Shown piece by piece: positions 1-13,338 of a stretch of DNA of 64,000 nucleotides; within the stretch, counting starts at the first letter, position 1, and every line of letters starts with the position of its first letter. The DNA is taken from assembly GCA_950295325.1 (NCBI GenBank), contig OX485805.1:26213501-26277500 (forward strand), read 5' to 3'. Under the pieces are notes generated by a model. The model had not been told where the DNA came from. It saw only the letters and a list, made by a program, of their open reading frames with translations, and ran no database searches. This DNA comes from Polytrichum commune (Eukaryota > Streptophyta > Polytrichopsida > Polytrichales > Polytrichaceae). The position numbers and the translations under genes are program-made.

Positions 1-442
1 ATTGGTGTGGTTACTATCCACTGCCCCTGAAGCTTCTTGGAATGCCTACAGATTGTCAAGGTTCTGCTGATGCCTCCTTATTGTAACCTTTGAGAGCCTG
101 ATGAGCTTCATATGTTTTCTGTATGTTTGTCTCTACTACTACCAGCTAGGTGTTAGAATTTGTGCTGTAGGACATATTACCTAGGTGACAATTCACTCTC
201 AGCTCAACAAGCTTTCTTTTACAATCACAGTCGTTGCGAATTGCACAACACTGTGCACAGGATATCTTTTATGCTTGTTCCTTACTACGTTCAAATGAGC
301 TGGTATCCTGCCAGAGCTGAAGTGAGGAAATTCTGTTTCTCTTTCTATCTAATCAGTGATGAAAATATTTCTGGAAGAGGTAAAATGATTAGTATTAACT
401 AGAGTATTTTTCTGACGATAAGATTTTGTTGTTTTTGTGCAG
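1..442 (+). other. Leader or intron DNA before the first visible GUX exon
   Basis: No coding exon is supported here. The first visible exon of the downstream gene opens after a pyrimidine-rich tract ending in AG at 441-442, and its reading frame enters with the last base of a codon. At least one earlier coding exon must therefore exist. I tested the donor-like site at 379/380. The frame that would join correctly has a stop at 360-362 with no intervening ATG, so the true first exon is probably outside the window. Confidence 0.5.
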
Positions 443-3400
443 TGACATTGAGCGGCTGAGAAACTTCTTGGTAGGGCATGTCAGGAAGAATTTGTTCAAC
501 TATGAGAAGCGAAAACATGAACCTAGGGCATCTTCTGGTTCAGAGAAGCAAGTGAAACTGAAACAGGTGGCCACGCGGTTACGACTTGGTTTCTTGATCT
601 TTACATTTGCTGTTCTAGGCACCTTGGCACTGCCAATGATGTTTGATGACATGTTACCTCAGCAGATGGAACAGGAGTTTGGTGCAGGTGGCACAACAAA
701 CCATGACATGGGAAGGTGCGTTTCCACTACCTACTTGCTTTGTCTCTGTAAATCTTGATACAGGACAATTGATGTGTATTAAAGATGTTCGAGTGAGTTT
801 GTTACCAGTTCCTCGTATCTTCTACTCTACCAGTCTGCAGACTGTCATTTGTTCTCGAGGAGGTGCAGGGAGACCAGCTTCTTCCAAGTACTGCCTTCAG
901 TTTCAAGATGCGTGTGCTGTGCAGACACCTTGTATAAGTGACAGATTTTGGCCTTTCTTTTGCAGTGGAAAGGAACAAGCTTTGAACAGAAAAATTATAC
1001 TTGAAGATGACAGATACTTCAAATACAAAGAGAAATGGAATGATGAGAGATTAGAGGAGGATCAACAAGAGGTCTCAACAGAGGAAATTGACAGTGATGA
1101 GAGCAAAGACGTTTTCACTTCCAAAGAGAAAACAGTGCAAGATATATTTCCAGAGAAGGATGTGAAGATTCTGCAAAAGCATCTGCCATCAGATCCTCTA
1201 CGTAAACAGAGGAGATCTGGTAAGCTGAAGTTATCTGGAGAGACTGGTGTTGTTGTAAATGGAGATGTCAAAGTTGTGGGCATTGTCAAGGAAACAGTGA
1301 TTGAGAAATCAGATCTTGTGCAAGATCCAAGCAACAGAGAAGGCACACTGGTTTCTCATAGTGACAGTATGGGAACACGTCGTGCTGAGAAGCGGCCAAA
1401 TTCTAAAGGATCGTCCTCGATGAGATCAAGGAGAAAACGTGGTAAGCATGGGGTGGATTCACTCCGTGTGAGTGACATAATTGTGGATAGTGCTCAGGGA
1501 AAAACCGTCACAGAAACTGTAAAATCTCGAGTAGAAAATGAGCCACATAAGGAGGATTCCGTTTTGGCACTTGGCACAGAGGCTGGGATTGTACATGAGA
1601 CAAAGGCAGATGTAGTGGAAGATTCCCAATCTGGGTCCAAAGAAGCCATTCCACTCGTCAAAGATGAATCAGTATCTACAGATGGGTCCATCAAGAGCAG
1701 TGATCAGTGGCAGCATTCTTCTGAATTGCCTCAGGACAATCCAGAAAACGACTCCTCAAAGGGAATGGATGCGGCTCTTGAAGAAGTAGTGAAGCTGGAT
1801 ATTGAAACCAAGAAGATTGCAAGTGAACACTCGAGTGAATCTCTCGAGGTACAGCAGGAGTCAATGAAGAAGGAAGAACCTGAACTCAACACTACAGGAC
1901 TTGATGTGGGATCATCTGAAAGGGCTGATGGGGATTCTCAGAGAATCTTAGGGGAAGGAAGTACCCATTCTGAAAAAGAGAACTTGGTTGAGGCAGTTTC
2001 TTCTAACAAGGAGTCAGTGGGGCTGGATACCAAAACTGAACTTAAAGAGAACATTCAAAGTTTGGAAGAAAAATTGAATGCAGTTGAGAAACTCCCCGTT
2101 GACAGTAAGGGTATGGAAACAATGGAAAGAGGAGCAACCCAGGAAAACAAAGAGGAATCAAATACTGCAGATAGCAACAACGTTTCAGACCTACATAAGG
2201 AGGCCCATGATGATGGAGAAAATCCAGGGTCAGGAGAAAAAACAGAAAGCACACAAGCTCTTGTAAAGGAGGATTCTCAAAAAGTGGACAGTGCTAAAAA
2301 TGAGCCAGTCATCCATGAATCCAAAAAGACTGAAGAAAGCTCAACTGAGAAGCATGAGGCTGGCGGTCAGAATCCTCAAGGAGGAGGTAATATTCCTCAT
2401 GAGAATAATAATAAGGTTGTGGACAATTCTGGGTCATCAGGGGTTATGCCTGAAGGAAAGCCTAATGGTACTGGTGATGATCAGAAATTACAAGCAGAAG
2501 TCCGACATGAGAACAGTGATGAGTGGTCACAAGAATCTCTAGTGATCACTTCCTTGAGGGAGAAAAGTGCATCTGGTAAACTTAGAGTTGGACTACTCAA
2601 TATGGAAGCAACCAATTACCAGCGGTGGGAAAGTCTCGCTGGTGAAAAGCCAATCGTCTTTCCCTATGAGAGAGTGGAGAAATCACTGGAATGGAAGGAT
2701 TTGTATCCAGAATGGATAGATGAAGAGCAGAAGTATGGGACTCCCCAATGCCCTCTTATCCCCATGCCAGAGGTTAATGAGGGTGTGCAACTTGATGTAG
2801 TCATCGTCCATGCTCCTTGCACAAAGTTGTCAACCTTGCCAGATACCTCATACCTCCAGGTTCCTATCAGTCCAATTCTCTCTTCCATGTCTTACCATTT
2901 AAAATCATGGATGTATTCTGATGCTTGTTTATAATTTGTAATTATGTCAGGGGAGGTATAGTCCTCCACTTGATGGGTATGTGACTAGTGGCAGATAATA
3001 TCTGATTGTCCCCAAATTATGTACTCCTTATTACCAATTTACAACAGTATCCGCAATTGGAGTTATTATATTATTCCTCTCACTTGCATCTGTTGCATTT
3101 AGATTTGCAATTATTACTTGTGCTGATTATTTCGAGTGACTGGCACCAGGTACTGCTAGGAGCTGCAACTCTTGCAGCGAAGACAGGAAGCGGAAGTATA
3201 CATGTGCTAATCTTTAGTGAGTGTAGACCACTTGTGAACCTCTTCACATGTGGTGACCTTGTAGAGCATCGTGGTCAAGGATGGCTATATAAAGTGGATG
3301 TAGAGCAAATCAGAAAGCACCTGTCGTTGCCTGTTGGGTCATGTCAGCTCTCTGTTCCTCTTCATGACCAAGGTATGCTACTTTTTGCCGCATTCCCATT

Positions 3401-6078
3401 CATTGTTTTTGAGTGGATGATTGTGCATGTTTATAAACCATTGTGCTTGAATCTTTGGTGAGGATAAGGGCAAACAAACCTGATCAAATTGTATTGGTAT
3501 TTCCTTGATCTTCTTTTCTTTTCCTTCTATTTAAATTGGCAGCCCAAAGCATAGTGTTAGTGTAAAACTTGAGATATAGCCACTACAGAGACATCATCTT
3601 TGGGATTCTGGGAATTCATGCAGTAAAGGAAATTTCTTGTTAGCTTCTTGCTTAATTCTTCTCTACCTGTCTGCTTTCTCCTCACTAAGAGTACAGGAGT
3701 TAATATTTTCAAGCAGCAGTGGTTACTGCTTGAGGGATGAATTGAGAAGAGAGAGAGAAAAGACCGTTGGCCTTCATGTCTGCTTACATGCTGCTCGTTT
3801 CTACTCTCAAGGTCACCAAGAGCAGAGGGAGAAAAATAGGATCAAAAGAACCAAATTTTGGACAAAGCCAATGCCTACACAGTAACATGTGAATGAATAA
3901 TTTGTAAGGACTAAGAAAAGAGCGCCTGAATTCTAAATGAGAGGACATCTATGTTCTTGATTTTTCTAACATAATATGTATGGCTATCTCATGCTCTTCA
4001 TTTCTATGGTATTTTGTCAGGCACGGAAATGCCGTATTCACCAAAAGAAGCCTATGCAACTATTCTTCACTCTGGACCAGATTATGTGTGTGGAGCAATT
4101 GTGGCAGCTCGCAGTATTCGTCAAACAGGCTCTTCTAGGGACTTGGTCATACTTGTGGATGAAAGCATATTACTGGAGCACCGGCAGGCATTAACTGAAG
4201 CTGGGTGGAAAGTTAAAGAAATTGAAAGGATACACAATGCGAATACTGTGTCTGGAAAGTACAGTGAAATTGATTTCAGCAAGTTTCGTCTCTGGCAGCT
4301 CACTGATTATAGCAAGGTCATGGTTCTATCCCTCACAATTTGGTATTGGTTGTTTGATAATCTGAAAATGGACCAGTGAGACACTAAGTTGATCTCTGAT
4401 TCATAGAACCACTAGTGTCTGGTTATGTGTTGTGGTTAATAGTGATTCTTAAGCAAAAACATTCATCAAGAATTGAAGCAAGTATAGAAAGGCTCTCATC
4501 ATCTTTGTAATTGGGCTCAGTATGAAGTAAATGTGAGCCTAACTTTTAATTTCAGATGTAATGTAATCGGATCAAGAACCTAACTTTCTCGTTTCAGCCT
4601 TTATGTGAACTGAGTATGTTTTGGTTTGGAATTCAGGTGGTCTACATTGATGCAGATCTTCTCATTCTCCGCAACCTTGATGTCCTCTTTAAAATGCCAG
4701 AACTTTCAGCAAGTGGAAATACAAAGACCACTTTCAATTCTGGTGTTATGGTCATAGAGCCCTCAAACTGTACTTTCCAACTGTTAATGGATGGAAGTCA
4801 AGAGCTGACTTCAGACATAAGTAATGATCAGGAGTTTTTCAATCGGATGTTCCCCTGGTGGCACCGCATCCCCAGGCACATGAACTATCTGAAGTATTTC
4901 TGGACAAGACAGGCTAATGAAGTTGACAACATGAACAGGTGAGTATAATTCCTGACTTGAGTGAGTCCTTATTAACTTGAAGACAGAATGTATTATTATA
5001 TACTCATTCCAAGGCTTAAGAGATGTAGACGGGATGTGATGACTGTCTCTGTTGTAAAAATGTTAGCACTTCAATGTTCTCTCATCAATATTTTACTAGC
5101 AGTGCTTGTAAGGCTCAAAGTTATCAACTTTAGTGAGTTTTGACTACCTAGTCATGGTTGTCATGAATTGGATTTGTCATTCTGCATCTGGCAGACAATA
5201 CTTGGTGTGGGTTGTGTGCTTGATAAATATTATCTTTTTCTCATCAAGTATATATTTCTAGACTACTGCTATACTTGGTTTGAGTGATGCCATGAAATTC
5301 ATTAAATGCGAGATTCACTTCTTTGGTATGGCACTATATGTAATTTCAAGTATCACTGATAAGGCTTATCCACGTTGTTTTACAGGCTGTTTTCAGCAGA
5401 GCCAGCGGAGTTGTATGCAATCCATTACTGGGGATACAAACCTTGGCAGTGCTACAGAGACTATGACTGTAATTGGAACTCCAACCAACAGTTTGCAAGT
5501 GACGAGGCTCATGCTCAATGGTTTAAGGTATTAGAGCTTGTTATGCCCTTCCCAATTCTATGTGCAATGATTACAAATCTACAGCTTGTTTCACTACACC
5601 TATGTAAAGCGTGACAGGTTCTGATTGGTAAATATTAGAACCGTTAATGATGGACAGGGGGCGACTTTGTTGCATTTGATTATTTGCAATATACACATGG
5701 TCACAAGTACTTGGAGAGGCACTGTTTATGAGATTACATGCTTTCAAATGTCAAGAAGAGGTTTAATCACAGCTTGCTATAGTTTTGTGAGCCTTGGTGT
5801 GTTCTGGTATCAGTTTCCTTACTTGGTGTTGGGGCCTGGGGCAGGTGTATGATGGATTGTCAGAGGACCTAAAGCAGCAATGCACACTATCTACAGGCAA
5901 AAAAGCTTTTCTTGAACACAACAGACAGCAAGCTGAGGCAGCAGGCTTTGCAGATAAGCATTGGACTATCAATATCACAGACCCAAGGATAACAATTTGC
6001 CGAGATTCATACTGTGACTGGAATGCGCTGCTGTTGCGCTGGGGGGAGGATAAGCAATCGACTGCCACAAGAAGATAG
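443..6078 (+). CDS. GUX: GUX-like xylan glucuronosyltransferase (GT8), 5' partial
   Basis: This is a Golgi type II membrane glycosyltransferase of the plant GUX group, which adds glucuronic acid side chains to xylan from UDP-GlcA. Exons are 443-715, 966-2859, 3150-3372, 4021-4316, 4637-4938, 5386-5527 and 5845-6078. All joins keep one frame and give about 1,120 residues. A single membrane span (LRLGFLIFTFAVLGTLALP) lies in the first exon. The second exon encodes about 630 residues. Most are a charged E/S/K-rich linker, and its end carries the GUX-type LYPEWIDEEQ and CPLIPMPEV motifs. Catalytic exons hold KEAYATILHS, the DAD metal-binding motif in YIDADLLILRN, FNSGVMVIEP, WWHRIP, and HYWGYKPW with CYRDYDCNW. 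The stop is TAG at 6076-6078. From memory, family members are usually about 550-660 residues, so this protein is nearly twice as long because of the linker. Substrate is inferred from the family. Confidence 0.9.
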
Positions 6079-8663
6079 AAAATTATCTTGGGCTTGTGCT
6101 ACTGCCTATGTGAACCCCGCGTCCATTTACATTTCAAATGCACCAAGCATTGTAAACTGTTGCACAGCACTGTTGCGAAGTTCCTGATTGTTTCGAGGTC
6201 TGCGTTATTGCGTTGATGTGGACTCTCTGCCCTGTGAAAGGAGGGTAAACCAGTTACCTCTGGTATATTAGTAGGTTGTGACAAACGGGCACTCTTTCAT
6301 GCAACAGCTTGAAGCTCATGGGGAGAGAGAGGAAGCTCCACGATGTTGCTGGAGAGCAGGGATGTGGTTTATATTGTGGATGGCAAGACGTTTACAATGA
6401 TAACTTTGGGCAGTGATCTCCTGCATCCTTTGTACAGCTATTGAGTGGAGCTCCAGCAGCAGGCTATCTTTTACTCCAATGAAGACCATATCAAGCCCTT
6501 GTAGTGTGAGTCCCTGGACTCTGTTCCATGCAGATACATTCATGTGATGAATTTACAGCCACAGAAACAAACGTAGCAAGCAGCTGATGCAGCTGCATTT
6601 TGCAACGCAGATAATTGACTCTTGCACTGTATGGCAGCTAGTCACAATGATTCAAGCCTCAAGAGATAGAAAATGGCAGGAATAGTTTTGTAACTGCATC
6701 CAGGTTCCAGAAAGTTGACACTTCTGACCAGAGGTGAAATAGTATTCTTGCAGTCCAGACGCCCTCATGGTTTCTGTAGTTGACTATCATGCTCCAGAAA
6801 TCCTTGTAACGTAAGGATAAGAAATCCTCTATGAAGGTAGCTATTCACTAGCTGAATTTGAGAGGTAGTTATTTGAAAACTGAAATTTGGCTGCAAAAAT
6901 CAGGTCGTGTGCTGGGGCATAAGCAGTTGTGGGTAATGATTAAGAAATTCATCCTTGTGATCTTTTTTCACCTACTTTCCGTCATAGCAGAGATGTCCTT
7001 AGTATAGGTGAGGAATAATATTTTCTGTTGCATCATTTCTTGAAAATCTTGTTGTAGAAGCACATGTATTACAATTCTACAATTCTTAATCTAGAATCCT
7101 ACAGCTTATTTTTTCCGTAGAAACACGTGCTGTAAATGGTGAGTGCAAAGTTATTGCATTGCAGGTTGTATGAGGTCATCTCTTTTTAAAGGAATAGTTA
7201 TAATATATCATTAGGTTGAAGCTTTCGGAGATTTATCTAGCGACTTGGGTAAATATATCTAACTCGGATTGGTCCCTTGTACAAGGAATGCACTAGATGG
7301 TGGCTAATTCTTTACAAAGAGATGTAAGGATGGCAGACTATACTTACGGTATTCCAATTATGTTGGACCCGTGCAAAAATTACCCTCTGAATATTTACGG
7401 AAATTATAAAGGAGTGTTCACTACTATTAGTACATATAAATACAACCTGCACATGACAGCATAGCTTCTTACTGTGATCGATTACAACCCCAACGCCAAA
7501 CAACTCTAGCAGTACAAATGAAAGTAAGGGAAGAATTCCTGCAGGTACATACTCCAACAAGGGAAGATATAGTCTTGATTATGGAGTCATTTGCAAGTCA
7601 CGCGTCGAGTTTGCTTTCAAGTGCATCTTCCGCTGGTATGCTTTATGTTGTCCGAAATGAACTTCAACACACGAACATCCAAGTTGCTCATATACCATCA
7701 ACTTATAAATCTTAACTGACGCAGTCCGTTACCTGCCCATGGCCACTTTGAAACCAGGCTGCTATTCCGGAGGTCATCCTGTGGCACTCGGTCCCTTGGA
7801 ATACTTTATGGGCCCCGACATACCCAACCTCACCGTAATTTAAACAATAGTGAAAACAATTACATGAGAAGATGCGGTGAACTAGGACTGCTAAGTATGA
7901 GGGAGGATACCAAGAGCATGGGAGAAGATTACGAACTGCGACACTGTCATTGAAGTGCAGACTATCGGTTGACATACGGAGAAATCCACTAGTATCTGTC
8001 AATCAGAAAAGCTCACCACAAACTTGAGTTCCGAAAGATTCCACACCAATCCCTGATTTGGTAGAAGCAGGAGTTGTAGAAAGACATTCTAATAACAGCC
8101 ATCACATACAAAATCTTTAGTTAATGATAATTATTTAACGGTTATGATGCACGCCCCTAACAAAACGCAAGCTTCGGGAAATGCCCACCGCTCCGGCGGC
8201 GTCTGGTAAGAATTTCGCAGGGTGTACATACTTTTGCCAAATGACAGTAACCCGCAAAAGCGATATTGCTTCCAAAAACCTCTGGCAAATGACAGAATCA
8301 ACGCATAGAAGAAAGTACAAAACTGCGCATCTAGAGCCCTTGAAGGCTCACAAGAACCAAGTATGGAACACAATACCTCCTACAAAATTCATATGGCGAA
8401 AACTGAAGCAAACGGAAGAGCATTCACGAAGCTTATCTTACAAATCAAGAGTGAGCGTCAAAAGCATGACTGTCAGTGAGAAATTTCTGCAGATTTCTAC
8501 CCAGTAGTTAGGAAGACCCCGGGTTAGAGATGCTGTCCACTTGAACACAAACCAGTTCCACACATGAATCAACAGAGTTGATACAAACTCTTAAGAGATG
8601 GTGGTGTTTAATAACACCATTTGTAAAAGAGGAAGCACGAGGCAACCGATTCTTGTTGACTCC
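6079..8663. other. Gap between convergent GUX and H4 genes
   Basis: This stretch must contain the 3' UTRs of GUX (from the left) and histone H4 (from the right). I found no ORF with a recognisable domain, no tRNA-like fold and no clear transposon ends. Short open frames such as 8181-8507 (+) and 7712-8002 (-) have no family resemblance. Confidence 0.5.
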
Positions 8664-9008
<345 letters not shown>

Positions 9009-9172
9009 TCAACACAACGGCGAGGATTGCAGCGGCAGCAGAGGCAACAAAACCAGCGCATGCGTTGGAAGATGCGGAGAGATGAGATCGAGCTTGGGAG
9101 CGGAGGAGCGAGCGAGTGGAGAGCGAAGTGTGGAAAAAGGGAGGAAGGGGGGAAGGTAAGTAGGGGGGATGG

Positions 9173-9181
9173 TTAGGGTTT
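9173..9181 (-). promoter_or_regulatory. Telo-box motif upstream of histone H4
   Basis: The minus strand reads AAACCCTAA, a telo-box, about 200 bp before the H4 start codon. This motif is common in plant promoters of growth- and replication-linked genes. A CCAAT motif also occurs on the minus strand at 9268-9272. I did not find the classical histone octamer. The regulatory role is inferred from position only. Confidence 0.45.
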
Positions 9182-9297
9182 GAGGTGGCACAAAGAGGAG
9201 GGAGAATCCACACTTTCAAATAAACGAGTCTCCAAGAAAGGGGTAGCGTGCACTTTACGTGATTACCATTGGATGCCCTCCCCCCCAAGGTTTCTTA

Positions 9298-9412
9298 GGG
9301 CTGGTTTAGACTATGGTGAAGAAGTGCACCAGTCAAGAATTCTAGGGGAATGGAGGAGCAACATGATTGGCTTCGAAATGGGTTCTTCACCGGCCATAGT
9401 GTGAAGCAGCCC
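9298..9412. mobile_element. Tourist-like MITE A1 (115 bp)
   Basis: The element starts GGGCTGGTTTAGACTATGG. Its right end, read in reverse complement, starts GGGCTGCTTCACACTATGG. It is flanked by TTA at 9295-9297 and TTA at 9413-9415. A three-base TWA duplication and a GGG-type end fit the PIF/Harbinger (Tourist) superfamily. It has no coding capacity, so it must be non-autonomous. Confidence 0.8.
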
Positions 9413-9444
9413 TTAATGTAGATGTTGCCCAATGTTTACACTAA

Positions 9445-10014
9445 GGGTCGCTTTACACTATGGCCGAGGGACGAGAAGCCGTTGATTCCCAACAATCGGA
9501 TTACAAGAAATCAAGAATTCGACATCTCGACCCTTCACACTAGAGGCCAAAGTCCAAAGGTTGTCGCTCTCCAAAATGTCTACATGGCAACACTTTTTGA
9601 CCAAGGTGATGGATTCTCGAAAGAAGTTTGGGTTGGACAAGAATGGAAGCCCAAACTATGGTCGAGAGACCGTCGATTTTTTTGCATAAAAAAATCAAAA
9701 ACTGAGAAGATCTTGGCCGTTAGATTAGAGGGGATGTTTTGGGCAGGGAATAAAGTGGGATGCTCCTTCTTCCTGTGGACTTTGAGCTTGTCCTTTGGAG
9801 GCTGCACACTATGGCCGTCCAAGTCGAGAGGTGGTGGGAGTTCATGGCCAAAGGTTTGGACTTTGGCCTTGGCCTTGGCCTTTGGAGGCTTCATCTATTC
9901 CCCGCCAAAGGCTCCAATTCCGATATTTTCAACCCATTTCTTTGGACTCTCAACAAAGTTTGGCAATCAATCTCATGGCCTCTCGACTTGGACGGCTATA
10001 GTGTGAAGCGGCCC
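9445..10014. mobile_element. Tourist-like MITE A2 (570 bp), composite
   Basis: The left end is GGGTCGCTTTACACTATGGC. The right end in reverse complement is GGGCCGCTTCACACTATAGC. TAA flanks both sides (9442-9444 and 10015-10017). A further inverted copy of the right terminus lies inside at about 9796-9832, so a roughly 219-bp sub-element appears to occupy the right part. The open frames here are by-products of the repeat and encode nothing recognisable. Confidence 0.82.
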
Positions 10015-10017
10015 TAA

Positions 10018-10493
10018 AGGCCACTTCACACATGAGTCAAAAGCCATGACCATGAAATTGTGTGAGTCCCCAAAAAGTGTCTAAAGGCCGTCCCAAGACG
10101 CTTCTAAAAGCATGTAGTGTGAAGTCGTATGTGACCGAGCCCTCATCCCAAATGCTATTTCAATGAATTTCTTATCATGCGGGGTCCTCGCACATGATAA
10201 AAATAATAATAAATCAATGTTGTGAGATTTCGGAGTGCGATGGTCTCCCGATGTTGTGTTAGGCCTACCTCCGAGAGGTAGTTTTTGAAAATAATCCACG
10301 TGATCATGAAACATAATCCATTTGATGCCATGTATGAATCCATGTAGACCTTACATCCATCTTGCATTCACTTACTTTGTTGGTTCCTCAAGCGTAGTGT
10401 GAAGCGAACTTGGACAAGCTCCGCCTTTTCCACAAATGAGAGTGCTTGAAGTGCAAAGTCCATGGGTCCTTAGTCTCATGTGTGAAGTGGCCT
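10018..10493. mobile_element. Tourist-like MITE A3 (476 bp)
   Basis: The two ends are a perfect 19-bp inverted repeat, AGGCCACTTCACACATGAG. TAA flanks both sides (10015-10017 and 10494-10496). The left TAA is shared with element A2, so the two elements abut directly. The interior resembles element A6 at 45384-46000 (both contain GACCATGAAATTGTG near one end) but not A2. Confidence 0.82.
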
Positions 10494-10496
10494 TAA

Positions 10497-12190
10497 GGTT
10501 GACAAGTCTCAAGGGGCACATTTTCTTAATCGAGCCCCTACGATTGATTGATATGTGCTTTGATGAGGATCATAGAGCAAACATCAGGAAGACACATGTT
10601 GAAGAGAGATTGGACTACGAGACTTCAAATATTAATAACCACTCCACACTCAATAGTGAACACGATTGGGAGGACATGTGTAATCAATTAAAAAATCAAC
10701 GAACATGCACTTTTGATAATCATAACTAAATCAAGGGAGGTCTAATTTTCAATCCGGTTTGTGCATATGTTTCATCGTATATTTGTTAGTGCAACACAAT
10801 TTTTCTTGTGTAAACCCGATCGGCAGAAGTTGGAGAATATGAGAATGAACCATAGATCACCCACATACCTTACGCTTAAGACTTCTTATGTGGAGAACTT
10901 CAAACATGGATGAAATAACATGTTTGGATTGTCTCGTCGCAAAATTTGGGTGACCACCAAATTTGTGGGCATGACAATAAGACAAATCTCAAGCCCATGG
11001 AGGCGAACCTTTCATTGAAAAACTAAAAACCATGTGTATTTGCAACATACTCAAAAAAACCCTACATACAATTCATTTATTTATGGTAAAAACAAGCAAT
11101 ATATGTACAATCTCAATGATAAAAATACAAATGACAATATGTATAAATAAAAAATTGCACTTGTATATATTTAGTAACATAAGTATACAAATATATATTT
11201 GAAAGATAAAGAACGCCTATCGTAAGTATAATGTAAAGCTCTAGCATTCATTAATAAAAAGTTTGAAGACTTTTTCATCCCCCGAATGTAAATCGTAAGC
11301 ATCTAGTCTTCACTGCATATCATAGACGCTAATGAAATTATAGTTTCTATAACTACCATCAAATGATTTGTAAGATTGTGAGTCCACTTATGGTTGGTTC
11401 CTTTTTGATACCGACATGAACTAATCTCCATGTTTGATGGACTGTCCATCAAGTCAATTGGATCCCTATACTCCACCCAACAATTACCAAATTTTCTACG
11501 TGTTCCACTAACCCTCCCAACAAACCAAACCTCAATCGGAGTTTTTATTATTATTTATTTTTAGTTTACCACGTTTTTGACCATTATAGCTTCACGTGTG
11601 TTCAAAAAACACACTCCACAAACTTGACCAATATTTATCATAGTATCATGATTTGCAGTGGTAAGGAGTTTAAGGTTCATATGTTATATGCTAGCCTTGA
11701 TCCAAGTCGATCAATCTTTAGATAAAGTTGGATTGCCATCTATTGAATACAAGTGCAATTTTGAATATTCTAGATTTTGGTACCTTTACATAAGACATGA
11801 TGGACTTTACATTAGATTGAGAGGGCATTTCAACATTTTTATGTTCATCGATTAGAAACCCAAGGCATGTCGAAGCTCACTTTGTAACTACACATCTTCA
11901 TGTAATTCATTTCCAACCATCGACTACATCAATTATGTCTCAATGACAACATCCTTGCACATGTTTTAATTGTCTTCTCCAACACTACAATTTTCCTTAT
12001 CACCGCCTTGTGCACTAAAATCATCAATCAAAGAGTTACCATAATCACATTCCTCATCCTCCTTCACACTTTCAAATAAACAAACCTCAATAACCGACCC
12101 TACCATACAAAGTACAAATGTTGTGTATTATCTAGAGGTCCTCCACATGGACATAATTACGAGTTATATCTAGGCAATATATGTATACGT
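10497..12190. other. AT-rich intergenic DNA without a supported gene
   Basis: I see no protein-like open frame, RNA gene or clean repeat boundary here. Base composition is strongly AT-rich and the stretch looks like decayed transposon sequence. Confidence 0.5.
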
Positions 12191-12198
12191 AGTACAGA

Positions 12199-13338
12199 CT
12201 CGGGGAGTTCACTAGACATGTATATATGTATACACGTGCGTGACAAGGGTATTTATTCAAGGGGTATTTAATTATCCATCCTTAAATTTTTGTACCGTAT
12301 TATTATATAATTTGCTAGTTTTTTGTTTTTAAATGACCCTATAATTACTTTTAAATTTGATGAAGCTCTAATTTTAAGCTAGGTATGTTCATTATAATTA
12401 TTTGATTTTGCTCCAAAGGGTTTAAGAGCATTCAAAGTACTAAGTCACCAAAATCCAAGGCACATCAAGGTTTTACATTAAGAGTGTTCATAAACAGTTT
12501 CAAACAACAAAATCAACCCATGTTCCTCAATCAAGTTACACGCACAATTAAACACAACGGTACTGAGTGTCAAAAAAAAACAATTAAAACACCAACAACA
12601 AAGCAAACAAAAATAGGGTCCATGCAATAATGTAGAAGGGTATAGAGTTAATACTACAACATCATGCTTGAAGCAGACATACACAAGACCAACCAAAACT
12701 CCTTTAATTTATCTTGAGAAATTGTTTCTAGCATTTAAAAACACTAGAAAAATTGTTCATAGCAAATGAAAGATGTCATGTTCATCTTACAAAACAATTC
12801 CTAGCTTTTAAGAACACTAGTATATAATCAACACAAGCACAGGCCTGCACAGGCCGCCTGGAAACCCCACCTCTTAAAAAGTCAACAATGTCGAAGAAAC
12901 AAATCTCGCCAACACTGAACCACAAACCCCACCTCTCAGAACGGTGAATTTTTTTTCTCAAAACCTAATCCTCCAGCAACGTTCTCCCCCAATTTTTCCT
13001 AAATCCTAAGCCGTCATCCGCCCTCATCAATCTTTCATCCCATTTTTTCAACTGAATCGACGTAGTTTTTCATCCAAAATCTTCCCGCCTCTAAACACAA
13101 AGGACACCCTATTTAAAAAAAAACCTAGGATCTTTAAATCCTACGGTATATTTTTACAAATATTTTAAAAATATGCTTTATTTGTATCAAGCCTATATTA
13201 TTTATAATACAAATTTTATCATACATACTCACCTATATTACTTCTAAGAAAATTCTAAGTTTTTCCTTTTGTGAATATAAATTACTCTATATTTTCCCGC
13301 ATGTTGTTTTCTAATATTATCGCAGTGAACTCCCCGAG
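12199..13338. mobile_element. hAT-like non-autonomous DNA transposon (1,140 bp)
   Basis: The element begins CTCGGGGAGTTCACT and ends with its exact reverse complement, a perfect 15-bp terminal inverted repeat. It is bounded by a perfect 8-bp direct duplication, AGTACAGA, at 12191-12198 and 13339-13346. An 8-bp target duplication is typical of the hAT superfamily. Inside there is no transposase frame. Two similar stretches around CTAGCATTTAAAAACACTAG and CTAGCTTTTAAGAACACTAG lie near 12730-12820. The intact duplication suggests a fairly recent insertion. Confidence 0.8.

Noticed and set aside
1062-1346. Minus-strand frames opposite the long GUX exon (also 1494-1694 and 2042-2254)
   Set aside because: They are antisense shadows of the acidic, repetitive coding exon and have no independent support.
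8181-8507. A 108-codon plus-strand ATG frame between GUX and H4
   Set aside because: No family resemblance, and it lies where the H4 3' UTR is expected on the other strand.
9422-10006. A 194-codon plus-strand frame
   Set aside because: It lies almost wholly inside MITE A2 and starts and stops with the element. There is no domain and its sequence is explained by the repeat.
12199-13338. An LTR retrotransposon
   Set aside because: The ends are inverted, not direct, and the target duplication is 8 bp, which fits a DNA transposon. No reverse transcriptase or gag-like frame was seen anywhere in the window.
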